In this document: positions 21,761 through 32,689 of the stretch, in pieces
Position numbering within the stretch: position 1 is the first letter of the stretch
How the letters are laid out: each line of letters begins with the position of its first letter
Assembly: GCA_022828595.1 (NCBI GenBank)
Contig: JAKGHH010000002.1
Location: 73,318,383 to 73,382,382, forward strand
Source of the DNA: Nelumbo lutea
Lineage: Eukaryota > Streptophyta > Magnoliopsida > Proteales > Nelumbonaceae
DNA: 64,000 nt
Reading direction: 5' to 3'
Translations under genes and position numbers: made by a program
Notes under the pieces: generated by a model
The model's database searches: none
What the model was told of the DNA's origin: nothing
Seen by the model: only the letters and a program-made list of their open reading frames with translations

Positions 21761-22122
21761 TGTTGAGAGATATATTGTAATTGGTTGTATTTGGGTGGTT
21801 GGATGTTGTAGGGGTATATTTGTAATATTGATAAGTTATGGGACCCATGTATATTTATGGGAGAAAGAGTGGCTTATGTGTAATTCTAATATAATCTGGT
21901 CCTTTGCTTATTTAAGCTAGTGAGTGTGTGAGGTTAGGATTTGAAGAGAGTGAGTGGAGAGAGAGTGAGAGTAAAGCCATGTATCTCTTATTCTCATAGT
22001 GGATATTTTTCCTCTCTTCCCGTGGATGTAGGCTATTGAGTCGAACCACATTAAATCTCGATGTTCTCTCTATTTCTTCTTATTTTCTCTCCTTGATTTT
22101 CTATTCTATTTGTTATTTGACA
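21761..22122 (+). repeat. 3' LTR of the deletion derivative
   Basis: It begins TGTTGAGAGATATATTGT after a polypurine tract and ends TTGTTATTTGACA. TG...CA ends, a GA-rich promoter-like centre and TATTTAAGC near 21909 fit an LTR of 362 bp. Confidence 0.6.
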
Positions 22123-22396
22123 GGGTTAGAGGAAGGGGGAAGAACCAAAGAAAAAGGACAGGTTGGTTCGAGGCCCAAAGTGTATTAACAAGGAGAGAGC
22201 ATACAAAATAAGGCCACAAACTAAGACTAAGATTGGAAAGAATCAGAATGAATTTTCTTCATCAAATGATGATGGAAGTTTGATGTAGGTGAGGATGAAG
22301 TTTGTTTAGATGAGACTCACCAAATAAACACAACTGTTTACTCAACGAAGATTGCAGATAAGCTGGTGGATGTTGGTAAGGCTTTTAGGCTTGGTC
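22123..22396 (+). other. Short segment, possible LINE ORF1 tail
   Basis: One frame reads FDVGEDEVCLDETHQINT followed by KIADKLVDVGKAFRLGL before hitting the T-run of the LINE at 22397. The wording resembles the end of plant LINE ORF1 proteins, but the evidence is weak. Confidence 0.25.
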
Positions 22397-24180
22397 TTTT
22401 TTTTTTTTTTTTTTTTGAAGAATAACAATAAAAATTTTATTAATAGACAAAAGATTACAAAAAGGAGGTGACAAGATGGCACCTCCATAAAACACAACAA
22501 CTAAAAACCAATCAAAAACATACTAATAACTGTTACAATTCTGGATTTCAAGTACATTCCAAAAATTCTCCCCCAAATATGATCTACTAATCAGATCAAA
22601 CTTGGAGCACTAGAACCTAATCCGAGACAAAATGACCTACTGAGGCCACCAACACCTTGATATTTTTGGATTTGTCTTCAAATAGTCTCCTGATCCTCTC
22701 GTTCCAAATGACCCAACACACAGCAAAGGAATGCAACTCCAGACTATTCTTGCTTTTCTGCTCCCATTGATCTTTGGCCAAGAAGAGAACAGTTCAGCTG
22801 AAGACCTAGATTGGAAAGTAATTGCACCTAAAAGGGACAAGTAGAAATTCCACACGAAGTTTGCAATCTTGCAAGAATAGAACAAGTGGTGAAGTGATTC
22901 CTCTGCTGAGCCACATAAATAGCAGTAACTTGCCAAGCTGATGCCCCTATTTGTTCAAATGGTCCAAGGTTAGGATGCTGTCCAAGGCTACCAGCCATGC
23001 AAAAGCCTCTACTCTGGGTGGCACCAGGTTCCCCCATACTGTTTTAACCTGATCTGCCTCCAAATCATCTTTGACTAGTGCCTAGTAAAAGGATTTTACT
23101 GTGAACTTGCAATCTCTAGATTCTTTCCACCACATGCTATCTGATAAAGAAGCTGACACCTTTGTCTGTTGTAGCTTTTCCAGGAGCTGAATGCACTCTT
23201 CTTCTTGGTCTATCAAGGGTCTTTTAAACTTGGGGCACCATACTGTGAACTTGCAATTTCTAGATTCTTTCCACCACATGCTATCTGATAAAGAAGCTGA
23301 CACCTTTGTTGTCAAGGCAATAACTGAAATTTGATAGTCTTGGACATAGCTCATATGATCTCCCTTCCCCACACCAATCATCCTCCCAAAATCTTACCCA
23401 TGACCCATCTCCCACCTTAAAACTCACTGGGTTTCTAAGCATCTGGCTAAAAGTCATAATCCCTTTCCAGACACTCCATAAGAATCTGAAACCTCCCTCG
23501 ACTCCCACCCGGTCCACCCCATACTTCCCAACTACCAACCTTCTCCAAAGAGTCCTTTTAAATCACTGACCACCCCATACTTCCCAACTACCACCCTTCT
23601 CCAAAGAGAGTCCCTTTCCCTCCCTGACCAAAATCTTCACGCCACCCAATAAGGCTTTGTTAAACAGCCTTATCTTACTACCAACCCACCTACTTATTTC
23701 ACACTTTTCCCCATTTTACTAGATGAAATTTCTTAGGACCCCCCACACCATCCCATTGAAAGTCCCTCTGGTTTTTCAATTTTCTCAGCCTCCTTGACTG
23801 GGATTTTCAGTAAAGACAGGTAGTATGTTGGCAAACTCAAGAGAACAATTCTAATGAGGGTAGTCCTGCCCCCCCACCCCCCCACCCAAAGAGATATTTA
23901 GCCTTCCACCTCTCCAGCGTTTTTTTCCATCCTATCCACAATTGGCCTCCAACTCTCAGCTGCAGACGCCTTGCTCCCCACTGGTAAGCCCAAATAGAGG
24001 AAAGGTAACTTCCCAATTTGCAATCAAACACAGTAGCCAATTACTCCAGCTCCTCCCTACTTGTTCCCCCACACCAATCTGCTGACTTTTGTTTAGATTA
24101 ACCTTCAAACCTGTCAACAATTCAAAGTTGGCTAGCAATACCAGGGATTCTCAACTTATACAGAAAGATTTGGATTGTAA
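22397..24180 (-). mobile_element. 5'-truncated L1-type LINE with poly(A) tail
   Basis: On the minus strand the copy ends in about 20 A's (T-run at 22397-22416) after a TTTTTATTGTTATTC 3' UTR. Upstream are ORF2 pieces in several frames: the end of the reverse transcriptase with LLTGLKVNLNKSQ near 24060-24130; a middle region with FLWSVWKGIMTF and VGDGSWVRFWEDDW near 23390-23500; and a zf-RVT zinc-binding region with CYLCGSAEESLHHLFYSC near 22870-22925, preceded by PRVEAFAWLVAL in another frame. The RT catalytic core is missing, consistent with 5' truncation during reverse transcription. Many stops make it dead. I could not find its target-site duplication. Confidence 0.85.
23099..23316. repeat. 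Direct duplication of about 70 bp inside the LINE
   Basis: ACTGTGAACTTGCAATCTCT begins at 23099 and recurs with one mismatch at 23250. Both copies continue through CCACCACATGCTATCTGATA to GACACCTTTGT. A second local duplication (CCCCATACTTCCCAACTACC) is at about 23517 and 23574. Confidence 0.85.
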
Positions 24181-24242
24181 ATGAAAATGCTGCCAAGTAT
24201 GCAATCTGCTTTGTGCTTAGGGATACATTTGGCAGGTGAAGG

Positions 24243-24411
24243 GGGACATAAAAGGGGCAGCCCAGTGCACAAGGCTCTTGCCAATGCAGGGTCTGGGGAG
24301 GGACAGATGTACGCAGCCTTATCCATGCACATACAGAGGTGCTGTTTCCAAGATTTGAACCCTAGTCACCCACATCACAATGGAGCAACCCAACCGTTGC
24401 ACCAAGGCTCT
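24243..24411 (-). mobile_element. Au-type SINE, complete with 13-bp target duplication
   Basis: On the minus strand it begins AGAGCCTTGGTGCAACGG, with the pol III A box TGGTGCAACGG (24394-24404) and B box GGTTCAAATCT (24351-24361). The body has GGATAAGGCTGCGTACAT and the end is GTGCACTGGGCTGCCCCTTT, the signature layout of the angiosperm Au SINE. TGGCAGGTGAAGG stands on both sides (24230-24242 and 24411-24423), marking the insertion. One base at the right junction can be read either as element or as duplication. Confidence 0.92.
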
Positions 24412-24423
24412 GGCAGGTGAAGG

Positions 24424-25270
24424 ATATAATGAATGAAAATATCACAGGTATCAACCACCGCAAAATAGTCCCTGCCACCTTGGCTGTAGCTTCATCTTGG
24501 CCTGAGAGCTCAAAATTGGGGTTGTGGAAATGAAAAGGTAGAAGCAGAAATAATGAACAAATGAATAGAACAAACCATGATCTTTAAAGATAATCACCTG
24601 GCATATGGTTTTGATTAGCACAATATGCTTGCCCACAGAGTCTAATGCCACTGGCCATGCTTAATTGCATACACCAAATGAATAATCAACCTTATTGAAC
24701 TGTGCATCAGTCAGGCTTTCAATATAAATATGGAGGTTCTTTTCCATTTTCATGTCGCATTGGATACTACTTTTTTGTGATCGATGCAATTATACTTGTG
24801 ACACTAGTTAGCACCTGAAACCAATTCTTCTGTAATTCATCCTTTTTTCTGCAACGTGATCACTGATAACACACTTTTCAGATGTTTTTTAAGCCTTGAA
24901 ACTGTAAGAGATTTATCTGGATTGTAGATGTTCCCAATGCACAGTTGCAACGTGATGTGAGGTGGATGTGAGGAGTGCTTTGTTGAACAAATCCGGATTC
25001 CAGTAAGATAAGGGAAAATCTATGCTGCTGGAAGGGCTTTGACCAATCAACCCCCCCCCCCTCCCTAAATGCTATCCCATTTTCTTAAACCATAAATAAT
25101 CTCCGATTGGTTACCACTTTTATGGTATCAGTTCATTGGTTACAAGTTTTTCTGATATTAATTATTATCAAAACAAACGCGGTTGAATCACTTTTAGGCA
25201 GATGATTGCGTTGATAATGCCCTATTAAAGAATATGATAGAAAAAGACAGAGACGGGTTAATGGAAGACC
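24424..25270. other. No gene recognised
   Basis: Unique-looking, moderately AT-rich DNA. A C9 run lies at about 25053. No repeat class or coding motif seen. Confidence 0.4.
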
Positions 25271-25273
25271 TAA

Positions 25274-25392
25274 GGCTCAGTTTGGAAGGAGTACAAATAC
25301 AAATATGTACAGTACAAATTCATACAAAATAATATACAATACATAGTTTTGCACTCTACAATTTTGTATTTGTACTCCTTCCAAACTGAGCC
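25274..25392. mobile_element. Tourist-like MITE, 119 bp
   Basis: The termini GGCTCAGTTTGGAAGGAGTA are perfect inverted repeats of about 30 bp on both ends. The element is flanked by TAA (25271-25273 and 25393-25395), the 3-bp target preference of PIF/Harbinger elements. Nearly all of it folds into one hairpin. Confidence 0.92.
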
Positions 25393-25402
25393 TAAACTGT
25401 AA

Positions 25403-25863
25403 GGCTATATTTGGTCGTAGTGCAAATCTGAAGATTCCAAACTACATACAAATTTTGCACCCAGTTCAGTTTTGCATCTATTTGTTTGTGTTGTGATTAT
25501 GATTTGTACTCCTTTTTTATACAAAATTTGTACATTTGTCTTGTTTGCACTCACTAACAGTAAGTTTTGCATCTCAAAACCTTAAGTCAAAATTTTCAAC
25601 ACCCTCCTGCATTCCCACCTCACTTATGTATGGTATAAAGTGGGAATCACACATTACCTTTCTTCTTACCTTTTTGTTTTCTGTTTTGGTAAGGATCTTG
25701 CTTCCTACCTCATAGCTCCAATTTATTGCATATAAGGTGGGATCGCATCATTTTACTTCCTTTTTTACTTTTCACAAAAAGTAAAGAAAAGGCTAAATCT
25801 AAAGCAAAAGTAAATCAAAATGTACACTCAACGGCATTTACTCGGGTGCAACCATACACAGCC
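25403..25863. mobile_element. Second Tourist-like MITE, 461 bp
   Basis: The left end is GGCTATATTTGGTCGTAGTG and the right end, reverse-complemented, is GGCTGTGTATGGTTGCACCC. TAA flanks both sides (25400-25402, 25864-25866). It starts 10 bp after the previous MITE and has no coding capacity. Confidence 0.75.
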
Positions 25864-25866
25864 TAA

Positions 25867-27194
25867 AGTGATTGACCTGTCAGATCAAAAGCAAAATGAA
25901 GGAATACGAACAGCACCCAAAAATTGGTACTAAGAGAGAGTAAATGAAATCCTCACTCTATCAGTTCCAATAGAAAACAAGGAGGATAAACTAATAAGAG
26001 CAGATCCTAAAGAAATTTTCACTGCAAATCAGCATCTTTGTGCATTAGCTTTGTATGGAAAAGGGCTTCATGAATGAAAAGAAATCAACAAAATTTTGAA
26101 ATGTCCAAAAAATGGGGAATCAGATAGAAAAAATATTGGAAAATTTTGCTGTTTTTTCAAAAATCAAAGCAATTAAGTTTGCGATAATTTAACGCAAAGT
26201 ATTGAAAACAAGGTTCAAAGTATCAACACGGGCATGTTTTAGCAGTTTTCAGACCACTATAATGTAAAGACTATAGATTTCAACTTTTTAAAACTCTAAT
26301 ATGGGATGTAACAAGTCTTATGTCAAATTGTCAGACCAAAACATTCAAAAAATAATGAGTTTTGATGAGAGGAAACACTTGATACACAAAATTTATATAG
26401 AGGTATCAATACTTTGAACTATGATGGAAAAGGCTGGTGCTATACTATTTCGAATTTAATTCTTGACTATCAATAAGAAGCCCAACCTTAACCATAAATA
26501 TAAAGGAACCACATCAGATGAAAAAGCACCTAAACAAAGAAAAGTAAAATCAACTTTGATGCATTGAGACATCAAAATGGGCAATGTGCTGCCATAGGCT
26601 GCATAGCTAGGGATCTTTTATGTAAAATTCTTGAAATGAAAGCCAAATTTCTTGGTATATAACCTCTGTAAACATAAGTATGGGGGCAGCTAACGAAGTG
26701 CACATTGTCAAATCAAAGTGGTTATAGACAAGATTGGATTGGGGAAGACTCGAAAATAATCATGGAATGCTTAGAGAGAATCATGGATCCGCCATGAAAC
26801 TCAAAATGTGGCATTCTAATTTGGACACCCAATTTCTGAGAGCAAGGTTTAGCTGAACTCTTTAGCTGTTCAGTTGGTCGTGGAACCCACGTCATGCCAG
26901 TATTAAATATATGGGGTCTGCATCTTTTACAATGGAATCCATAAAACTTCATCATTGATTCCTAAGCCTGTTGAACAGCTAAAGCATTCAGCTAATCCAA
27001 ATTTGAATAACTGGTGGAATATAAGATAGTGGTTGTGGCCTGAGTTAACCCAATGATTGAGCTGCTTGGAAGAAGCTAGTGTATGTCGACCAGTCTACTG
27101 TTCTAATGAGTGAGGGGTAGGTCATGGGTCTAAGGACTAAGGGTCCATTTGAAAATTCCAAAGGTTGATTGAACCGTTTTAAAGAAACTACTTA
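25867..27194. other. No gene recognised
   Basis: AT-rich, no long frame with a plausible start, no repeat class identified. A weak pol III-like word (CCCAATGATTGAGC) is at about 27046 but has no convincing B box. Confidence 0.4.
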
Positions 27195-27203
27195 TTAAAT
27201 TGA

Positions 27204-28601
27204 GGGAAATTGTCTAAAATTCACCATGACTTTTGGATATTTCTCTTAAATTAAAACTCGTCATGTGAGTGAGTTTTATTTTCCAAAACCCACCTTTGGT
27301 TAAACCACCCTTAATATTTACTAACAGAAGTTGTTCACATCAGCATAAATACAATTCTCATGACCAAATTGCCCCTGATCGGCGAATTAGAAAAAAGAAA
27401 AAAACGATTCATTTAGGGTTTCTCTCTCTCTCCATCAGGCATCGACTGTAATAACCGTGCGAACTGGCCGAGAAGCTATCACTATCAACCAGATGCTGAA
27501 TCTCAGTAGCTCTCTAGTAATACATCCCGGCCTGGCGAAGGATTTCAGTGTTTTTTCTTCAAAGAACGAGAAGCGTTCGAAGTTGAATGTGTTTTTCTCG
27601 TCTGAAATGGTACATGATTTTTGCGGCAACCGACATTCACTACTATCGCTTTTTTTAATCTATTTTCTCGGTTTTTTCATCTTCATTTTTCCGATTGCAA
27701 CAACCGTCTTTCGTTTTTGTCTATTTTTCTTGGTTTCTAAAGCCTTCGCATGCTTAGTTTTATCGGCGAATTTCCAGCTGGGTGGAATCTATTGTTTCCC
27801 GGTGTTTGGTGAGAGTTTCAGACATCCCATTCATCTCGAGAGCTTGCTTGTCTCGAGAATTTGGCATATTGAGTGGGGATAGTAGGCGAGAATTGATTAT
27901 TTTCGGCATTGACGACCACCGTAATTCTGAATGCTGGTGCGCAGTAATTGATACCTTGACGTTATGTTTTATCTATTTCCCAAGAAATTTGGTTGTGGAA
28001 TTGGACAAGGAAGGTTCTCTGAGATGAGTTGCAATTGACGCTTGAACAGTCTAAATTCTCTAGTTATTCAAAGTTCTAGGTGTAATTTCTATTTTTATAT
28101 ATTTGCAATTTCTGTTTTTATCCGATCTTTACATTTTTTGAATTTTTTTGTCCTTTTTAGTTTTTAATTTTTTTTTTTCTTTTTTTGCATTTTTTAGTGT
28201 TTAGTTATAATTTATAATATTTTTTTATAATTTCTGTTTTTTTTACATTTTTCTATTTTCTACAATCTATAAATTTTCTTGTATTTTTGTTATTTATTTA
28301 TAGTTTTTGTGTTTTTCTATAACTTCTGTGTTTTTTCTATAATTTTTATTTTCTGATTTTGTTTTTTAATTTCTATAATTTAAAAATACACATTTTCCTT
28401 TTTTTCATTTTATTTTTAGTTAAAATATTAAAATATATATGTGTATATTTTATATTTTTCTATGAAGGGTAAAATGATAATATATTAACAAATATTAGTC
28501 TATTTAATGTGAAGTTAGTGATAATGTGAGTTTTAAACATTTTGAAAAGTTGTGAATTTAAGAGAAATGCTGAAAAGATAGTGAATTTTAGACAATTTCC
28601 C
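27204..28601. mobile_element. Pack-MULE-like element with 9-bp target duplication
   Basis: The left TIR is GGGAAATTGTCTAAAATTCA. The right TIR, reverse-complemented, has the same 20 bases and continues with TTTCTCTTAAATT. The flanks TTAAATTGA (27195-27203) and TTAAATTAA (28602-28610) match at 8 of 9 positions, the 9-bp duplication typical of Mutator-like elements. The T-rich interior (about 28080-28500) is shared with the element at 3223-3921, but 27370-28060 is extra, of more balanced composition and apparently captured. No transposase. Confidence 0.8.
27370..28060 (+). pseudogene. Captured host-gene 5' end inside the Pack-MULE-like element
   Basis: The segment opens with TTAGGGTTTCTCTCTCTC (telo-box at 27413-27421 and a pyrimidine leader), typical of plant 5' UTRs. 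ATG at 27493 starts MLNLSSSLVIHPGLAKD and runs to SSEM, where ATG/GTACAT at about 27609 could be a splice donor. T-rich intron-like sequence follows. I do not recognise the parent gene. Orientation is inferred from the telo-box and the frame. Confidence 0.4.
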
Positions 28602-28616
28602 TTAAATTAAAATAAA

Positions 28617-29384
28617 CCGTTTGGATAAACTTTTACTTTTGACTTACAACTTTCAAAATTCCAAAAATCCATAAGTTTGCTTTTTGTACTTGGTAGCGCC
28701 TACTTTTGGAAACCAAAGAAAGCTATAAATCAGTTAAGGACCAAAATACCAAAAAATAAAAATAAATAAATAAATAAATAACTTTGAGCTTTGGACTTAT
28801 GCTTTTTGAGCAAAATGAGTCTCACTATAGAATCTCGCTCTCAACTCTCCACTATTGACTAAGAAACCAAGCACCAATGATCAGCCCTAAACTCTCGTAG
28901 ATTGACCTTATTTGCTAAGCATGACATATGGACGGCCAGTCACAAGTATGGCATCATGTACTCCCCTTTCCTCCATTTGACCCCATGCAATGATGTGTTT
29001 TTCTTAAACCCTAATCGATATATATACTATCTATTTTAATCCCACTTAACGGTTGTATCGTTTGAATCTATTTCGACTAAATGGTTATTTTAACTCAATT
29101 GTTTACCTGATTGAATTCTATTCGACTGTATCAATTTTCCCATGTTAAACCCCTATTTTCACTAGTTTACTCAATATCATGGCGTGACGTGTCTATAAAA
29201 GTCCAAAATCAAATTGATGTCACCAAACACTAATTTGTGTTTTTGCTTAGAAAAACATACTTTAGAAGTAATATTTACCAAGCAGGTTCCATGGCCAAAG
29301 TCGCAAGTAGAAAACTGAAATTTGGATTTGTACTATGTGCTTTGAAAAGTTCAAAAGTCAAAGTTTATCCAAATGGTGCCGATC
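28617..29384. mobile_element. TIR element, probably PIF/Tourist-like
   Basis: The left end CCGTTTGGATAAACTTTTAC and the right end, reverse-complemented, CCATTTGGATAAACTTTGAC agree for about 30 bp. The interior has a TAAA microsatellite at about 28757-28780 and no gene. Target duplication not resolved. Confidence 0.55.
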
Positions 29385-29409
29385 ATTAGAAATCCAATTT
29401 TTTGGTTGA

Positions 29410-29440
29410 ACTAGTGGGAATCCTTGCGATGCACAGAAAA
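29410..29440 (-). mobile_element. Helitron-type 3' terminus (minus strand)
   Basis: The minus strand ends TGTGCATCGCAAGGATTCCC then ACTAGT. CTAGT corresponds to 29410-29414 on the + strand. The AT-rich 350 bp beyond it (to about 29780) resemble, in reverse complement, 49150-49500, which ends in the same kind of terminus. Confidence 0.6.
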
Positions 29441-29814
29441 ATCTGAAAGATTGAATAATTTTATTTACTATTAATTAGTTGATAAATTAATAATCAAAAT
29501 CTGTTGTTAATTAACTACAAATATTCAAAGTTATTGTTAATATTTAAAATTTTAATAATTGCATATTTTTATTTAATGTTGACTTATAAAAAATAATTAT
29601 TGTTAATTTAATATAAATAATTATTTTTAATAAACTTAATTTTATAAATCATTTATAGTAATTTTAATATTTGTTATTACTTTCATTATTTTTAAATGAA
29701 AATTTGGTTGACTTTAAATAAATAAAAGTAATTACAAAAGCTAACATTTTTATTAATTTCACTAATATTTAACAATTATATAAGAATGGCAATGGGGCAG
29801 GTTCGGAGAGGAGC

Positions 29815-30735
29815 ACCCCATCCCTGTCCTCGCCCCTACTCAAGACTCTCTACGCCATCCCTAGTGTTGGGTGGGTTCAAGGAAAGGCACCCACTCCTTG
29901 TTAGGGACGGGGAATCCTCGAATTTTCCCTGCCTCAAATGATCATCCCCGGTGTCAAGTGGGTTTAAGGCAAGGCACCCAGTTCCCGTTAGGGATGGAAA
30001 ATCTTCGAATTCTCCCCACCACACCCTCTATGCTAGACGGGTTCAAGCCAAGGCACCCACTCCTCGTCAAGGATAGGGAATCCTCGAATTTTCCCTACCC
30101 CATCCCTAGTGTCGAGTGGGTTCAGGGCAAGGCACCCACTCTTCATCAGGGACAGGGAATCCTTGAATTTTCCCCACCCCATCCTTAGTGTCGAGTGGGT
30201 TCAAGGCAAGGCGCCCACTCCTTGTCAAGGACAAGGAATCCTTGGATTTTTCCCCACCTCGTCCCCAGTGTTGGGTGGGTTTAGGCCAAGGCACCCACTC
30301 ATTGTCAGGATGGGGAATCCTCATTTTTTTCTCACCTCATCCTCAATGCTAAGTTGGTTCAAGGCAAGGCACCCACTCCCCGTCAGGGACGAGGAGTCCT
30401 CAAATTTTCCCTACCCCATCCTCAATGTCAGGTGGGTTTAGGGCAAGGAACCACTCTCCGTCAAGGACGGGGAATCTTTGAATTTTCCTTACCTCATCCT
30501 CGTTGTCAGGCGGGTTTAGGGCAAGGCACCCACTTCCCATCAAGGATGAGGAATCATCAAATTTTCCTTGCCCCGTTCCTAGTGTCAAATAGGTGCAGGG
30601 CAAGGCAACCACTCCCTATTAGGGACGGGGGATCCTCGAATTTTCCATGCCATGTACCCGATGTTGGGGCGAGTTCAAGGAAAGGCGCTTTCTTCCACAA
30701 GGACGGGAATCCTTGAATTTTCCTTGCCCCGAGGC
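29815..30735. repeat. GC-rich minisatellite, about 12 units of about 75 bp
   Basis: Each unit contains GGGTTCAAGGCAAGGCACCC, then ACTCC..GTCAGGGACGGGGAA and TCCTCGAATTTTCCC. Spacing is 70-80 bp. Frames on both strands run through several units and give proline/arginine-rich repeats that are not genes. Single-unit relatives are at 7640-7860 and 48940-49150, in opposite orientation, within Helitron-like copies. Confidence 0.93.
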
Positions 30736-31194
30736 AACCACCTAAAAATAATCTAATTTGTGGTTATTTTACAAATGGGATTATGGAAATTTGGAGGTAT
30801 TTTAAGAATTTAATTATGACAAATTGGAGTACTTTATAAATGGAATTATGGATCCAATGATTATATGAATTTGAGGAAAGTACAGAGAGATTTTGAAAAT
30901 CAATATTAAATCTAAGGATATTTTACTAATTTACCATTGGGTTCACGGAATTATATGTAAACCCTATCCCCACCCCATCCCTGATTTGGAGTAAAAATAT
31001 TTTCCCCATTTAAGATCAAAGAAAACTTGCCCCGTTCAGGGCGAAATGGGGCATGTCCCCATTTTTGTGGAAAAAATTGCCATCCTTATAATTATAATTA
31101 GTAAAAAATATAAAGCTAACAGATCAAGGACTAAGATACTTAATCACTTAATAATTGGGTAGAGATTATATATTATCAAAATTAACATAACTAA
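30736..31194. other. AT-rich flank of the minisatellite
   Basis: No gene. ATTGCCATCCTTATAA near 31076-31093 is the inverse of the text starting the array region (TATATAAGAATGGCAAT, 29777-29793), so 29777-31093 may be one TIR-bounded element nested in the Helitron-like copy. Confidence 0.4.
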
Positions 31195-31227
31195 TTAGTT
31201 GTAAGTGGGACCTAGTGCGATGCACGA
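31195..31227 (-). mobile_element. Worn Helitron-like 3' hairpin (minus strand)
   Basis: The minus strand reads AAAGCTCGTGCATCGCACTA then GGTCCCACTTAC. The hairpin core is kept but CTAGT is not exact. Confidence 0.4.
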
Positions 31228-31770
31228 GCTTTGTTAATCAAAATTGAATCAGAACCAATTCAAAACTTGCTGAAAAGATTTAGAAATTATAATTACTACA
31301 AAAGCATTGCTAATTATGGCAACTATTGGCATATTTTGATTATTTACTAATACTTAATTACTAATAATTATAGATCATTTCGGGTAAAGTTTGGCAATTC
31401 ATTGTTAATTATGGTGAAATCTAGTTAATTTTGGTATTTTTTATTTCTAGTAGTTTTTTATCATTTACAATTAACTTCTGATAATTAAAGAAATTTCTAG
31501 TCATTTCTGATAATTTTCTTTAAATGTTTTATATCATTTGATAATTTACAGATAATTTTTGTTAATTACAACTAGTTTCTACTAATTTATAGTAAATTTT
31601 GGTAAATTCTAGTAAATTTTGGTATTTTTTAGTAATTTGTGTTTATTACAGCTAAGCTATACTAATTTTAGCTAAGTTTTGGCAATATCTAGTAAAACTC
31701 TAATAAATATAGGGAATAAATGATAATTTTTTATAATTATTTACTCATAAATAATTAAAGGGCCACATTA
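31228..31770. other. AT-rich noncoding stretch
   Basis: Many repeats of TTTTGGTAATTTCTAGTAA-like words, no gene. Probably Helitron or MITE interior. Confidence 0.4.
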
Positions 31771-32475
31771 GATCAGTGTTTTCAACTTGTTGTTGACCTG
31801 GCCGATTGAACTGCTCAAATTGTCATGGTCAAGATTTTGGGTCTAATTTTAGTAAAACCCAGTTGGTTAAAAACTATTGGCTTGGTGAAAAACCACCCAA
31901 CTTGGTTAATGTTTGAATCATTGACCCATTTGACCCAGTGATAAGGTCGTTGGTTGCACACTAACTGTGTATGCAAACTTTGAAGAGCCCATAACTTTGC
32001 ACTCCAATGTCCAATTGAGATTATTTTTTTTTTATTTTGGATAACTTTTCGAGATCTATTCGTCAAGCGCCTTGCTCCTCTATTTTTCCAAAAAAAAAAC
32101 CATTTTTTCCTCAAATAACAATTTTTAATGTTTTTTACAAATAAAAAATTTAACAGAATTAAAAATATAAATTAAATATAAAATTATATATATTACATGT
32201 AGAACATAATTATACATTATTTATTAATGAAATACATGTTTATACATACCTATACATGCATTGTACGTATGTACGTACGTATGTATGTATGTATGTATGT
32301 ATGTATGTATGTATGTATGTATGTATGTATGTATGTATGTATGTATGTATGTATGTATTCACGTATTGCTAATGTGGCACAATCTGACTTAGCCAACCCG
32401 AATAGTCGATCCGGCGACCCGCAACCTGTAGGTAAAAACGGTTTGGACTCCAAGTCAGTTTTTAAAACATTGCGT
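31771..32475. repeat. Dispersed TIR-type repeat holding a GTAT microsatellite
   Basis: The ends CAGTGTTTTCAACTTG and, reverse-complemented, CAATGTTTTAAAAACTGACT are alike. Inside are phrases with CCAGTTGGTTAAA and GACCCATTTGACCC that resemble the CCGGTT family. No gene. Confidence 0.4.
32264..32359. repeat. (GTAT)n microsatellite
   Basis: About 24 units with two ACGT interruptions at the left. Frames across it translate as tyrosine/histidine repeats and are spurious. Confidence 0.97.
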
Positions 32476-32689
32476 TAGATGGCCTCTCCTTTCTTCCTTC
32501 CTAATGCAATAGGGCTGGAACAAACTAACACAAGACAAAAAGAGAGAGAAAGAGAGAATAGAAAGGGTAGAAAAAAAAGAGAATAGAGAAATCCCAAGGA
32601 ATCACTCCAAGGGGTCCTAGAATCACTCTAGGGTTTGTAGAAATCACTCCATATAGCAAGAGAGCTCTTAAGAAATCTCCATTCATTTA

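Larger units (their letters stand above)
20690..22122 (+). mobile_element. LTR-retrotransposon deletion derivative without coding region
   Basis: A 5'-LTR 3' end with CTCCTTGATTTGCTATTC finishes in GGCA at 20731, directly followed by a primer-binding site. The interior (about 1 kb) has no gag or pol frame. Just before the 3' LTR there is a copia-style tail ending in AAGTTTGAGGGGG, a polypurine tract at 21747-21758. The 3' LTR is 21761-22122. The two LTR ends share only about the last 40 bp, so the 5' LTR is either truncated and highly diverged or from another subfamily. Confidence 0.6.

Noticed and set aside
27015..27180. Possible second SINE
   Set aside because: An A-box-like word is present but there is no acceptable B box, tail or target duplication.
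29836..30716. Several overlapping frames of 60-120 codons on both strands
   Set aside because: They are read-through of the 75-bp minisatellite, whose GC-rich units lack stops by composition.
32227..32478. Frames over the GTAT repeat
   Set aside because: Polytyrosine/cysteine or histidine/tyrosine translation from a microsatellite.
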